The notes under the pieces are model-generated. The model did no database searches and was not told the origin of the DNA. It saw only the letters and a program-made list of their open reading frames with translations. A stretch of 64,000 bases of DNA from Anthoceros angustus (Eukaryota > Streptophyta > Anthocerotopsida > Anthocerotales > Anthocerotaceae), in NCBI GenBank assembly GCA_010909165.1, contig VJWM01000117.1, positions 1 to 64,000 on the forward strand, in the 5' to 3' direction. Positions 43,845 to 55,600 of this stretch are shown in pieces (positions within the stretch are counted from its first letter, which is position 1; each line of letters starts with the position of its first letter). A program made the translations under genes and the position numbers.

Positions 43845-44920
43845 TTGAAATCAAAATTTTCTTTGTTTTCTGAGTTTAATACTAATCAAGGATTAGAGAG
43901 TATGTCATCATCTCTCGAAACAGCGATGGATGAATTCTATATGTGCAATAAAATTGAGCATAAGCCTTACATCAGCCTTTGTCCTTTAAGGACGATTAGC
44001 TATGGCGGAGTGATTGAAGAAGAATTTGAAGCTACCCAAAACTCGCCTATGGGTAATGATAATGTCCATCCTCCCACACATTATCATTTTGGTGATGGTT
44101 TCAAAGAGAAAGATAGATTCAACGGAAAGATTATGATATTTGGGCATTACATGCGAGGAGGAGCATTGAGACAAAGAGCATTATGGGGTATTGTTGATGG
44201 ATCCATAACGAGACCGAGGTCCGATGATGAACGAGAACTTGATTTCGGGACGCCGAGGATGAGAAGGCACAAGATTTATTAATAAGTGGACTCTCTCAAC
44301 AAATGGTCGTGCATGTTGCACAAAAACATCTCATGAAATGTGGTCTCACCTTACTCAATTATATTCATCACAAGATGTAATGAGCATTGTGGCGACTTCT
44401 CGTAACTTTCGTAATTTATTTATGAAAGAATCCGATACTATCGAACATCATATTAATGCTTTTAGACAAGCACGTTCCCAAGTTGAATGCAATCGTGTAC
44501 CTATATCGAGATGGAAGCTTATGTCACCCTTCTATCTTCATTGCCTCCCTCCTATCGTCCATTCATCACTACTCAAACGCAGCTTATTCGCAATTCACGG
44601 AGAACCGCAGATGATGGCACAAAGGGGTTTGACATAAGTGTTTACGATCGGAGCACTTCTCCGTGGAGGAGGCAAGTAGGCGCCATTCTCACTCCAGGCC
44701 TAATAAACAACAAGTAATGTACTTGCAGAGGGGTAGAGGAAGAGGACGAGGCGAGGCCGAGGTTACTCTTCCCAACGCCCCATATTCTTCGCCAAGTACG
44801 AACATTGGAGAAAGCTCTTCATCGACACCTTCAAAGGGTAAGAAGAAGAGCGGCATTATATGCAATTGGTGTAGGATCCCTAACCATATGGAAAAGGATT
44901 GTCACAAAGAAGAATGGTGA
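43845..44920 (+). pseudogene. Copia gag with CCHC zinc knuckle
   Basis: The first open part (43845-44282) reads LESMSSSLETAMDEFYMCNK and onward. A second (44338-44637) gives the UBN2 pattern: MWSHLTQLYSSQDVMSIVAT, RNLFMKESDTIEHHINAFRQ, then CLPPIVHSSLL. A basic, Arg/Gly-rich stretch (RGRGRGRGEA) precedes the zinc knuckle CNWCRIPNHMEKDC at 44861-44902, spacing CX2CX4HX4C. Gag packages the RNA. Two to three frame changes break the gene. Confidence 0.82.
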
Positions 44921-44989
44921 ACCTCGCAAGGAGGCTTCACATGGAGTTAATGTAGCATCTAAAAAGCAAACTTCATCAACTCCAGGTTG

Positions 44990-45400
44990 CTCACCGTATG
45001 TTTGGCATCATCCAAGCTCGCTAATACCTCGGTATTTAGACGGAGCAACATCACATATATGTTACAACAAAAGTTATTTTCAATCATACTCACCAACCAT
45101 GTGGCACCAAGTCGTCCTCTTGGGAGATGATCACAACCTCGCCTATCGGTACTCGGTTCACATATCGACATGTGATTCTCGGACAAGTCCTTCACCTCCA
45201 CCAAGTACTCCATGTTCCATTAATGTGCAAGAATTTATTATCGATTGCAAGTATTTGTCAAACCCATTCCATGTGTGACCCTTTTACAGATAGCTTTCTC
45301 TCTCATGTAGGTGATAGCAATCATATTATTTGTAGTGGTACTTTAGAAGATGGCCTTTATAGATTGTCATCCTAGTAGGAGGTCAACAATGCTTATGTCA
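44990..45400 (+). pseudogene. Copia protease
   Basis: LDGATSHICYNKSYFQSY (from 45035) is the Copia protease active-site block. The usual DSGAT is here LDGAT, so the catalytic Asp-Ser-Gly has become Leu-Asp-Gly; an indel or substitution may explain this. The following SYSPTMWHQVVLLGDDHNL and ISTC...VLHVPLMCKNLLS fit the rest of the domain. Confidence 0.75.
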
Positions 45401-45431
45401 CCAGTTCTTCTCCCCAAAGTCCCCTCCATCA

Positions 45432-46270
45432 ATGTTATGGCATTGTCGCCTTGGTCACCCAAATAGTCAAAAACTCACCCGGATGTCTAAGGAAACTTTT
45501 ACGAAACCCATGTCTTGCAAATGTTGGGCATTTATCACAGCGAAACTTGTGTCCTCACAAAGCGTCACCAAGAGCCTTTTAAAACAAATCTCCACAAAGG
45601 GCAAAGAAACCTTTAGAGATAGTGCATCCGTGGACCTCTATCTACATCTTCTTTAGTGGAAGTAGGTATTTTTGACTTTTATAGATGATTTTTCCGTTTG
45701 TCTCCTCCTATGTCTTGCAACACAAGTCCGATGCTTTTCAATTTTTCAAAGATTATATGAAATGGGCAGAGAGACTTACAGATTGCAAACCAAAAACATG
45801 CTCGACAATGGAGGTGAATTTACATCTAATCGATTTGAGGAGTTTTGTCGAGCGAAGGTATTGCTCAACAACTCACGTTGTCTATACTCCTCAACAAAAT
45901 GGGATAGCGAAAATAAAAATCATGCATAAGAGATAACAGTTGCTTATTAACAGCTGTTGCCTAAGGTTTATTAATGAGGCCCTTCTTACCGCAACCTATC
46001 TTATCAATCGCTACCCACATCGCCAGACATGGCATGACGCCTTATGAAGCGCTTATTGGCAAGAAACCGTCCATTGATCATCTTCGTATTTTTGGATCAA
46101 GCATATGTTTTCATTCCTAAAGCATTACGTAAGAAGTTGGATCCCAAGGCAGCCAAGTATCTTTTCATAGGATATCAAGGCATTAAAGGGTATAAGTTAT
46201 ATAACCCTTCAACAAGACAACTTCTTTATGCTCGGAGTGTTACATTCCATGAGTCTTACCTCTTTTCTCA
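45432..46270 (+). pseudogene. Copia integrase
   Basis: The pre-integrase zinc region LWHCRLGHPNSQKLTRMSKE starts at 45433. The core shows the first Asp in LTFIDDFS (45670-45693) and the second in LDNGGEFTSNRFEEF (near 45806). The third block reads TPQQNGIAKIK (near 45891), where the family has a Glu (usually GVAERKN); it is Lys here, so the DDE triad is incomplete. The C-terminal part is clear: TPYEALIGKKPSIDHLRIFG and KLDPKAAKYLFIGYQGIKGY (46130-46200). Confidence 0.83.
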
Positions 46271-46729
46271 ACAGGTGGGAGTTGAAGTCGTTGACTCCGA
46301 TGATGCTAATGATTTTTCTACATTTGATGATCCTAATCCCTTCCTTTCCTTGTCCCTACTCCTCGTGTTCCTTGTGACCCCATGCAGGAGGAGGAGGAGC
46401 CTCTTCCACCTTCATCCGATCCCCTTGAGGCCATTTCGGAAGATGCTATACCTCCTGCTCAAGATGATAATGATCGGTTGGAAGGCGATAATTGAAGAAA
46501 TGGATCCCTTAGAACAAGAAGATGAACCAGCCTGTGGAAGACACGCACCAAGGTACAACCTTAGATCACGTCCACTCATCTCGCCTGCTGGTTGGAAAGA
46601 ACCCCTTTGGGATACCTTGCTATTTTTCCCGATTCTAATTCTCCCGAGTCCCTTTATAATCAAGTGTACACAGCCCATGAGACTTAGAAGAGCCTCTTAC
46701 CCTAAAACAAGCCTTCTCTTCTCCTCCAA

Positions 46730-47350
46730 ACATCTATGGAAGGAAGTCAGATTCGAGTATAATTCCCTCATTAGTAATTCTACATGGGAATTAGTTGAAC
46801 CTCCTAAGGGTAGAAAAATAGTAACCAGCAAATGGGTATTTAAGATAAAGAGAAAAGGAGATGGATCCGTGGAAAGGTATAAAGCACGCCTAGTTGCTAG
46901 AGGTTTTACCCAAATCGGACTAGACTATATACCTTGGGCCACTTATGCTCCGTAGCCAAGTTTGCCACTCTTAGCATGATCTTCGCTATATGTGCCCAAG
47001 ACGATCTTGAACTTCATATGATGGATGTGAAGACAGATATTTGTATGGGCGCTTGAAAGAAGAAATATACATGAAGCAACTGAGGGTTATGAAGTAAAAG
47101 GCAAGGAGCATTTAGTATGTAAATTGATCAAGGGTCTATATGGACTCAAGCAATCCGCAAAATTGGAACTTGACCATCCATATACAACTCTCGAATAAGG
47201 GATTTAAGCAAAGTAAAGGCGATGCTTGCTTATATATTTACCTTAAGGAAATGATATATTTTACCTTCTATTATACGTCGATGACGCCTTTATGGCAACA
47301 AACTCTCTTATTCTCCTGAGATAAAAGCATGGCTTGGACATTATATGAAA
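46730..47350 (+). pseudogene. Copia reverse transcriptase
   Basis: Open part to 46955: SNSTWELVEPPKGRKIVTSK, WVFKIKRKGDGSVERYKARL, VARGFTQIGLDY. Frames then shift through KFATLSMIFAICAQDDLELH and MDVKT to GLYGLKQSA-type sequence near 47140, and YYTSMTP/YVDD-region remnants near 47275, where the YVDD box is no longer clean. This is the standard Copia RT order. Confidence 0.82.
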
Positions 47351-47499
47351 TGACCGAGGAGAGAAATGAATTATGCACTTGGTGTAAATATTATCCGCGA
47401 TAGGAGTAATAAAAATGAGCATAGTTCAAACCAAGTATATAAAGGAGAGTTTAGCAAAATTTGGAATGGAAGATGCAAAGCACCCACACCTTTGCTAGT

Positions 47500-48198
47500 G
47501 GCATGCCGATATGAGTCCTAAGAGTGCTCAAGAGAAAATGGAGATGGCATCCGTCCCATATCGACATCTTGGGCACTCTCATATATTTAAGCAATTTTAC
47601 TAGACTGATATTTCTTTTGAAGTCGCCTCGCCACGCTTTTGGAGAACCACGACATCAACACTTTGGATGTCGATTTATTTTTCGATACCTTAAAGGGACT
47701 ATGCAAACAGGTGACATTTAAGCATACACCAGCAATCAAAACATTAACACTTACGGCATGCCGATGCCGATTATATTGGTGATCCGATACTAAAAATCCG
47801 TATCGTTATGTTTTACTTCTTGGAGGAGCTCCAATATCATGGTCGTAAGAAACACTACCATTGCCTTGTCTAGTCGAATCAATATAGAGTACTAACATCT
47901 ATTTCCAAGGATATAGTATGGTCTAGGCTAATTTTGAGTGAACTTAATCACCCTCAAGAAAACCCAACATCTCTTTTAGTGATAGTCGTATGCCATAGCA
48001 CTTGCTAGAAACCCTGCTTTTCCATTCCAACCAAACACATAGTGTTGAGTATCACTATATCGAGAGAAGTTGGAAGATAACACTATAGATATCACTTATA
48101 TACCAACACAAAACAATCCAAATGATTTGTTAACTAAGTCATTAGGGAGAGATTTGCATTTAAGACACATGAAAATGTTAGGTATTCAAGAGGTTTAA
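47500..48198 (+). pseudogene. Copia RNase H
   Basis: Starts around SVPYRHLGTLIYL (47545-47585). The end is intact: EKLEDNTIDITYIPTQNNPN, then DLLTKSLGRDLHLRHMKMLG and a TAA at 48196-48198, the usual C-terminus of Copia polyproteins. The middle is shifted. Confidence 0.8.
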
Positions 48199-50029
48199 GT
48201 CACCTAGCTAGTATGTGTCAATGTATTTTCTATAGTCCACACATCTTGTCTAGCATAGAAATTTCCTCTCCTAACTCTATGTAGTCCTCACGCATCGCTT
48301 ATCCTCTCTTTCTAATACCGGAAGGATCCTACAATACACACCATGGGTTATAAAGTGAAAATGATGAAAAGATAGTACTTAAGTCGTTAGGTTACTTATA
48401 CAAGTGTTTGGTGTGTCCTTCATATTTTCACATGGGAAGCACTTAACCACATCATCTTAATCCTCTCTTTTCACATACATACTCCATGGGAACTTCATGG
48501 TCATCCTTTCCTCCGGAAGAACCAAGTAGGTTGCCTTGCATAAGAAGTTTCAAGTGTGGTAGGAACTAGGAATTTTCCTTTTGCACTTGCTCTCTCTTGA
48601 GTAGGTCGTAGAGGTAGGGCAAATCTCACATGGCTTGTGCCCACACTCTTATCTACACCGCAAAATAGATATTATTAGGAAAATGTTAGTTTAGTTTACG
48701 GTTTTTGGTATCATCTTTCCTACTCACTCCTTGGCTCTTCCGCTTGTCGCTATTACATCCTCTATGCCATTTACACAAGGATGTGATCTCCAGGCTACCC
48801 TCACAAATAGCTCCGAGGGTCTCTTCGGTTTTATAGAGTCCTCGACTCTTCCGAATCTTCATTCATTTTGAAGTCATCATATTCGGCCTCGGTGATGGCT
48901 TTATCGGATTATCTACATCCATATTTATTAGCATTTTATGCACTCAAAATTTTTATGCAATTTATTTTGCAATTTATTGACTTACCAAGAACTTTGACTT
49001 CTCTCACAACGACCTTGGATTTTTCCACGAGCGTCGCACACCGTGGATATCATCCTCTTCATCTATGTCATCACTCTTGCAATAGGTTGACGGCACTGCA
49101 AGAAATTCAAGATCTTGAAGTTTGGGTCATCCGGTTCCTCCCAAGATCCGATAATGTATAACTTCATCCGGTTACAAGTGGTGCACGGGCTGCACGTTTT
49201 CCTTCTTTCTTTCTTCCGCAAGTATCCTCCGCCACCAAGTGCTTGTTTGATTTTATCAAGACCCATGTTTCTGCCTCACGAGTTGGGGGTACGGACCCTC
49301 AATCCGGCCAATCGCAGATATTTATCAAGCAACTCCAGCAATTTATCAATTTATTTAGCAATTTCCAGCAATTTATTTCAGCAATTTATTTCAGCTATTT
49401 CCAGCATATAATCCAGCAAATATTTCAAAATTTGATTCGATAGCACCTTCTTATGCGCGAGACGGCTGGATTCTCGCCAAATTTTCTCACCGATCTTGGC
49501 AATGCTACGTCATTTGTGGCGATCGCGGGATCATAAGCGCAAATTTGATTGGAGATGGATCTGGCCGGGCCGGGCCGGATGGCGCGAGGTCGATGGCGGG
49601 GACGGGCGGCGCGAGTATGGCGCTGGCGGATGGCGCCGGGCGGATCGCGCCGATCGAGCGATCTCGAGGATTGATGCACCCGAGGTGCGCGGCGGCGCGG
49701 GGAGAAGTTTTGTCTCCGTGAAACTGCCGGAAGGCGCGCGGCACGCCTGAACGCCCCTACCCGCTCTCACAGGCGAGAGGGGCCGTCGCTTTTATTTATA
49801 GGCCGAAATGGGCCTATCCTGTTTTAGCTTTTATTTATAGGCCATTTTGTGGCCCGTATTTTGTTTTTCATTTTCTTTATGCCTATATTAAGTCCTTATT
49901 TATGACTTGATTATATGTTAGATGCTTAAGTTTTTAAGACCTTTTCTTAAGCGATAACTTTAGGTTTAGTGGGAGCCTATTTAACATTTAGGCCTCATTT
50001 TAAAGGCTAGACTTCACCCCTATATTCAT
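48199..50029. other. Extra 1.8-kb region between Copia pol and 3' LTR
   Basis: Most Copia elements have a short gap here. This one holds an AT-rich part, a short plus-strand frame (48868-49161) of unknown identity, an array rich in CAGCAATTTATT (49325-49430), a CpG-rich island (about 49550-49760) and a duplicated TTTTATTTATAGGCC motif (49789 and 49830). No env-like or other family is recognised. It may be captured host DNA or a nested insertion. Confidence 0.5.
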
Positions 50030-50041
50030 AGTGAGTGGGAG
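50030..50041 (+). promoter_or_regulatory. Copia polypurine tract
   Basis: AGTGAGTGGGAG sits directly before the 3' LTR at 50042. Confidence 0.7.
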
Positions 50042-50304
50042 TGATGAAATAGGTCTAGATTAGGGCACTATTCATTAGGGCCTCATAACTTAAACATTAT
50101 TATTTACCTAGGGTTATTTAGGTAGTTAGTAGTTATATTAGTTATATTGGTTACAACAACTTACTTGCTGTAACTACTTATGGTTGCAACCACTTATGGT
50201 TGTAACCACCCAACTACCCAGCCTATTTAAAGGCTTGTACTTTACTCATTAAACACTTACATTGCTTCTTCTTCTTCTAATCTAAGAGCCATGCATTCTC
50301 ATCA
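50042..50304 (+). repeat. Copia 3' LTR (263 bp)
   Basis: TGATGAAATAGGTCTAGATT ... CATTCTCATCA, nine bases longer than the 5' copy because of small indels. Confidence 0.93.
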
Positions 50305-53060
50305 CACCTGTGTCCAAGGTGATAAGCACGCCAAGGAAAGTAACTTAGAAGTTGAGCCGTGAGGACGGACTAGGCGGCGCCACGTGACGGCCCCGAGTGG
50401 AGGTCGGCATACCGCCAGACTGAATTTTGCCAGGGGCCATAGTATTCACGCCCGGATCGCGCGTAGAAGGCCGAGTACGCGCGCGTAAGGCGCCGCAGTA
50501 AGGAGGCGAAGGTCGGTCAAGCCGCCGCTCCGCGCTACGGACAGGAAGAGGCGCCTTCCCGCCTGGGCCGTTACTCAAGGCGCGTCAAGGGGAAGGTCAT
50601 TGCCAGCCTCGAGACACCTCGCAGCCTCTTGCGCCCGCAACCCGGCTCGGCGCTTATCTCTTTGAGCGCCCAAGACCTTCGAGCGAGTTCACTGCGCTGA
50701 GGCGAAACGCAGGAGGGCGATCGTGCTGAACTCCCGGCCGCCACAGCACAAGGGGAGACGAAGGCGATGGCACCCAAAAAGCCTGCGGAAGTTTGGGAGC
50801 CATGGAACCTCGTGGAGCGCAACATTGTGACCCGGCGCTATCCGGACTTTGGGCCCTGGCTGGAGGAAGCGGGAGAATTAGTGGAGGAGTGGCACCGGAT
50901 GCGCTCCATGGTCCGACGCTCGGCTGCACCGTCCGGGAGTTCGCCCAAGATGCTGGGCCAACAAGGAGGTGCGGTCCAAGAACCTCCGGAGGACCCGAGG
51001 CGATGGACCTTGAGGTCCCGAGGCGCCTACAACCGCCCAAAGGAGGAAGAAGGGGAGTGGTGCCGAGCCCCTCAAGGCGGCGGAAGATAGGGCCGCAACA
51101 TGCCGAGGCTCGACGCAGAGGGACCACCAACGGATGGTTGATATCCGACCACCGGATCCGAGTAAGGGCGGTAGCCCGGATCATTGTCCATTGAACTCGC
51201 CACCAAGGTGGATCACCTTGGTGATAACTCGCTGGTATTCCCCGCATGCGCCGCTGGGAAGAGGGCGGACTGGGAAGGATTATCTTCGCCTGTTTAGTCA
51301 GAGGCCCGCAAGCTCAGACCGAGAAGCCTCGCCATTCTGGGCCCCATACCCGATCCATGTATGGGGACATTTCAGCTCCAAGGAGGGAGAGCTTGGAGCG
51401 CCCGGGACCTGAGGCCCCGCCGAAGTGGAGCGGCAAGGCGCCCGAGGTGGAGGCCGATCAAGGCCAAACGGACCCGGAGGAGGACGATCGAGGGAATTCG
51501 GACTACGTCCGAACGGACCCTCACCACCTGGGAAGTATGGGAAGAACCCCGCTTCCTCCTCTGGTGCCCCAACCGAGCAGCCAAAGCAGAAGCGGCCCTG
51601 ACCCCAATAGCCCCGCCACCACCACAACCACGCAGAGCCCCGCGACCGTGGAGGGAACCAAGAGACGCAAGACACACATTAACGCACCCTGTGACGGTCA
51701 AGACTTTACCCCCCGCCTACCTGAGTGGCAAGAGGAAGTGAAGGAGGGCGAAGGGACGCCGCCTGTGGAGCAGGAGGACACAGCCTGCACCGGAGCCGGC
51801 CCTCCGCCACGGGAAGGGGCAAAGGCTTGCTCCACCCTCACCTCCTCCGAGCCCCTGTGGAGAAAAAGGGCGAAGGAGCTCGCCAAAAGGGCCAAGGAGG
51901 GTGAAGCCCGAGTCAAAGACTCGTGACCCAAGGGTCCCGATTAGGTCCGGAGAACCCACCGACTTACTCCGGACATATGGAGGTCCTCATGATCGGAAAT
52001 GCCGCCCGCCACGGACTTTGGGAGCTCACTGGCGGGTGGAAGAAACACGGCGGTCCCTGCTACCGCCATGGACGGTATGCTTTGGGGTCTCAAGGGATGG
52101 CCGAGAAGACCAGAGGTAGAAGCCACCCGAGGCATGGTACTCTCCAGAGTGCTGAGGGGCCCAGAGGCAAGAAGGAAGGCCAAGCTCTCGGCCGATTGAG
52201 GAAGGGAAACGCCGGAGGCCGAGAGGAAGTCCGTCCATCCGCAAGGACCGATTAAATTCCTTCACCGAGGAGCAAGCAGCTAAGGAGGCCCAAGCGGCCG
52301 AGGACCTCCGCAGGAGGGGGGGTAGCGCAGAGGCGAAGAGGCCCGGGCGCAAGCGAGCGGGCCTGGACCAAGTGAGGCACTGACCAGACCAAAGCTGTCG
52401 AGAGGCTCAGGAAGGTGGCCATGAGGCGGAAGCCATTAGTACGATCGCGATCACTATCGGCGTGATCAAACCGTGGAGGAGGCTACCGGGTAGCCACGCC
52501 AACTGGGCGGCCGAAAGCGGCAAGAAGAGCAAGCACGGACGGCCGTGTAAACATCGAGGCCGGGGTCCGAGCTTGGGGACCGGACTTCTGACACAGTTCG
52601 ACCTGGTCCGAACCCTGTAGACGAGCCGGACCCAACACGGACTCAGAAATAAGCCGGACTCGAGTTCGTGACCGGAGTCAAGACCTGACCTCGAGGTCCG
52701 GACTTCAAGAGGAGGAGCCCCTCGACTCCACGCTTAGGGGAGCCGATAGTCGGTGGCCCCACCGAGGGGGGACTCACCGGGAGGCCAGGGAGGATGACGT
52801 CAGGTAACGGCGGTCGCCGACTACCCCGCCTAGCCCAACCCGACAGATTCTGTGAGAGGAGGGGCCCCCGCCTCATGGATCATCCAACGAAGAACTGCTG
52901 TCAGACGGAGATTGGACCACCAATCCCAAGGCGGAACCTGGACCTTCCCAGCCCCACCACCGCCGACGGGGAGATAGGGAGGGAATAGGATGGTAGGCGG
53001 TCGATTAGGCACATGAGCCATCATCACCAAAATAGGGGTGTAATAAAGACGACTTGGGCG
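50305..53060 (+). pseudogene. Gag-like open frames of the LTR element that hosts the Copia insertion
   Basis: An ATG frame at 50767-51090 (MAPKKPAEVWEPWNLVERNI ... LEEAGELVEEWHRM) and one at 51246-51926 (226 codons, Pro/Glu/Arg-rich, ending in WRKRAKELAKRAKEGEARVK) look like a gag head and a low-complexity, partly coiled tail. Codon positions are very GC-rich. No protease, RT or integrase is visible before the LTR-like end at 53.1-53.7 kb, so the element is probably non-autonomous. No family hit by eye; the gag reading is an inference from position and composition. Confidence 0.35.
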
Positions 53061-53062
53061 AG

Positions 53063-53089
53063 TATAAGAGGGTCAATGCCCTCAATAAA
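53063..53089 (+). promoter_or_regulatory. LTR-type TATA / hairpin / AATAAA module
   Basis: TATAAGAGGGTCAATGCCCT followed by AATAAA (53084-53089). AGGG can pair with CCCT. Same layout as 38151-38182. Confidence 0.5.
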
Positions 53090-53299
53090 TCATCTTCTCT
53101 TGGTGTTGATGTCTGCGTTCTTGCAGGACCTTTGTGTGTCTTCTTAACGTGGTCACGGGTCCCGAGTCACGGCGGCTCCGAGGAGATTGATCGGGGAGGT
53201 CCACAGTGACTGCGTGTTGTGGTGTGTGCGGGGGAGGTGACGGGGACCGTGCCGTCGAGCAGCGGCCCGGCCCAGCCGAGGGCCAGGACGTGGTGAGCC

Positions 53300-53688
53300 G
53301 GAGGAACTCGGGAGGCGTGCGAGCCCGGACGGAGGCGGGAGTGGAACGACGGAGGAGGTCCATGACTGTAATCCGCGATCTTTCCCTAAGGCCGATAATT
53401 GTAGTGTGAGTGGAGAGAGAACGACGGAAGGTGTGGTGACGGCGTGAATCTGGGGCTGACCCAGGTCATAAACGTTTAGCCATACCGGCTGTCACGGTGT
53501 TGTCGCGAGTAGTTAGACGCGGTGAACCTGAAAGGAGTGTGTGTGTGTTGAACCCAACGCGAACGCAGTAAGACGAGAATCGCCGAATCCGTGAAACGGG
53601 AGCCTGCCATTCTCGGGAACGGACTCCTTCCTACAACGACACAGCGGATTGTGCGGGCGCCTTACCGCCTGCCAAAAAAGTCGCGCGG
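53300..53688 (+). mobile_element. LTR 3' part (copy related to 891-1289)
   Basis: Shares GTAGTGTGAGTGGAGAGAG and CGCAGTAAGACGAGAATCGC with 1036-1193, and the end block GGGAACGGACTCCTTCCTAC ... GTCGCGC with 28150-28230. At 53688 the sequence turns directly into the reverse strand of a Gypsy RNase H, so this is the right border of an insertion in that element. Confidence 0.55.
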
Positions 53689-55600
53689 TTGCCAATTTGC
53701 TCTTGTAACAGAACTCTGCTGCCACCACGTCAGCCGAATCTATGGTGCACGCTGGGCCGCCCATGCCATCCGTGTACAAGAATGAAATCTCGTGGCTACC
53801 GTAGGATGTACCTGTTTCAAGCGGGTCTTTGTTTTGGGTCGATGGGTCTGAAAACAAAATCGATCCCATTTCTAATGGTGCCAGGCATGGGGACAAGGCC
53901 ATTGAGTTGTGGCGCGTTGCCGACTCTTGACAGCGCACATGGGCTGCTAAATTCTCGCATCCTTGTACATGGTAGGCCACCGTCAGCCATGCCTCCGCAC
54001 TTTCCGCAAGTGACATGCGCGATAATGGCCCCCGCCCCTCGTAATGAGCTCGTGATCGGCTTGCCTTGTGCGTACTCCATAACCGCCTCGCCGATCCGGA
54101 CTACTCGGTATAAGTCTGCATCGCGCCGTGATAAGTGGTCTTGAGTAGTGACGACCGGCTTCTCTGCTTTGGGAAGATGTGGGAGGAATTTGACCTGCGC
54201 CCGATAATCATAAATCTCCGATATGTTGGTCTTGCTCCTCCCTTCTCAATCGATACGGCTTCCACCCTTATTTCCTTCCGAACCGGTTCACCGTTTGTCA
54301 CCTTCAAAACAAGATTTGATCGGGAAAATCATCTCTCCCAGGTTCCGCTCCACCGTTCGCCTTCAAGCCGGATATGAAGTCGGCGTGACATGTTTCCCCC
54401 TCTCTCCTCTCTATGTGGAAAGAAAAAACTCCTCAGATAAAGAAGGATCCAGCTGATCCGTCCAAAGGTGTTTATTCGGTGTTTCAAGGCAAAGTGATCA
54501 CGCGGAAACACAAACTTCATGAGAGGAGGTAGTGTCCAATTTCCGACCGTAGCAATCATTCCTGCTTCAAGGCCTCCGTGGTGGTATACTTGCCCAGCCA
54601 TCCGTTAGTGTCGCCGCATAGTAGATCGGGAAATCCTTCTTCTCATCCTACAAGGGGACTGATCCGACAAATGCCAAACATCAACGAAAATGGGAAATTT
54701 ACCCATGCCTCTTAGCGTGGCTACTGTGAGCTGTTGTCGTATGTCCTGAATGCTTCCTGCTCCATCGCCGTCATTCCCACCGTCCTTCCTCAAGCTCGTT
54801 AGTGGGCAGCCCTGGCAAAATTTGAAATGTATAATCATCATTCCTGAACCACTGGAGTTCCTTTTAGCGCTGAAGGCGCTCTAAGGGTGGCTATGACCTT
54901 TACCTTGTCGGATCGACCTATACCTCGCTTGAAATCCGATGCTAGCAATCCCTTGACATGCCAAAGTAGCACTTTTGGATGCGGGCATAATTGCGTGGTT
55001 CGGCGTTCGAGCACTTTGGTGCGACAAATGGTCCTTGACAGCCCCAAATCTGATCGTCCAAGAAAACTTCCATAAAGTCCCTAAGAAGTCCTTGAAGATC
55101 TTGGCGATGGTTCGCATGAAGGACCGGTGCTCCCGTCAAGCCGTCTTGCGCTGCGCTTGTAGCATATGTCCCCGATCCGGTTGTAAAAGCGGTTAGCAAT
55201 CGCTTTCCCTAAGGTGCGGTTGGTTATAACCCAGTACCCATCTAGAATGAATGCCATCACACTGCGCGGATCTAGGATATTATCGATGAAGGCACGGAAA
55301 GTGATCCTTCTTGGTGACTTTATTCAACCTTCTCCGTCGACACCCGGATTTTGGTTGCTCTTATACTACCACTATTGGAGCCACCATTGTATTGACTATA
55401 GGATAGATCACATCGCCTTGAGATCCTCAGCGATCCTTGACCTTGAAAGTGATTTAACTTGCTGCGGAATCCTTGGATTGCTCCACGGTTCCAGTCAATC
55501 CTATGCTCACCCCTCCTTGGGATACCCTTCATGTGCCGGTTACCTCAAGGCGAAACATCGATGAATTACGCAGCGTGCCTTCCTCCAACACAGCATCCAT
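53689..55600 (-). pseudogene. Gypsy reverse transcriptase and RNase H, split from its integrase
   Basis: Minus-strand blocks in order: IDNILD and FILDGYW (near 55230-55290); FMRTIAKIFKDFLG and FMEVFLDDQIWG (active box FLDD, codons 55053-55064, where YVDD/YIDD is usual); RIQKCYFGMSRDC (near 54950); VKVIATLRAPSALKGTP (near 54870); then RNase H remnants TTYHGAMQTYTE (near 54110) and a VQGCENLAAHVR / ALSRVGNAPQL pair of frames (near 53940). This is a Ty3/Gypsy RT-RNase H in many frames. The integrase end at 42.2-42.8 kb on the same strand is the expected continuation. Confidence 0.7.

Larger units (their letters stand above)
43038..50304 (+). mobile_element. Full-length Ty1/Copia retrotransposon, 7267 bp
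   Basis: Two nearly identical LTRs (43038-43291 and 50042-50304) begin TGATGA and end TCATCA. CACC flanks both sides (43034-43037 and 50305-50308), a target-site duplication. A PBS follows the first LTR and a purine tract precedes the second. Inside, gag, protease, integrase, RT and RNase H follow in Copia order, all on the plus strand, with frameshifts in most parts. RNase H ends at 48198, leaving an unusual 1.84 kb before the 3' LTR. By eye the LTRs differ by about ten small changes, many of them indels, so the insertion is fairly young. Confidence 0.93.

Noticed and set aside
50654-51247. 197-codon minus-strand frame
   Set aside because: It is the antisense of the gag-like frame at 50767-51090; composition (Ser/Pro/Arg) is that of a GC-rich shadow.
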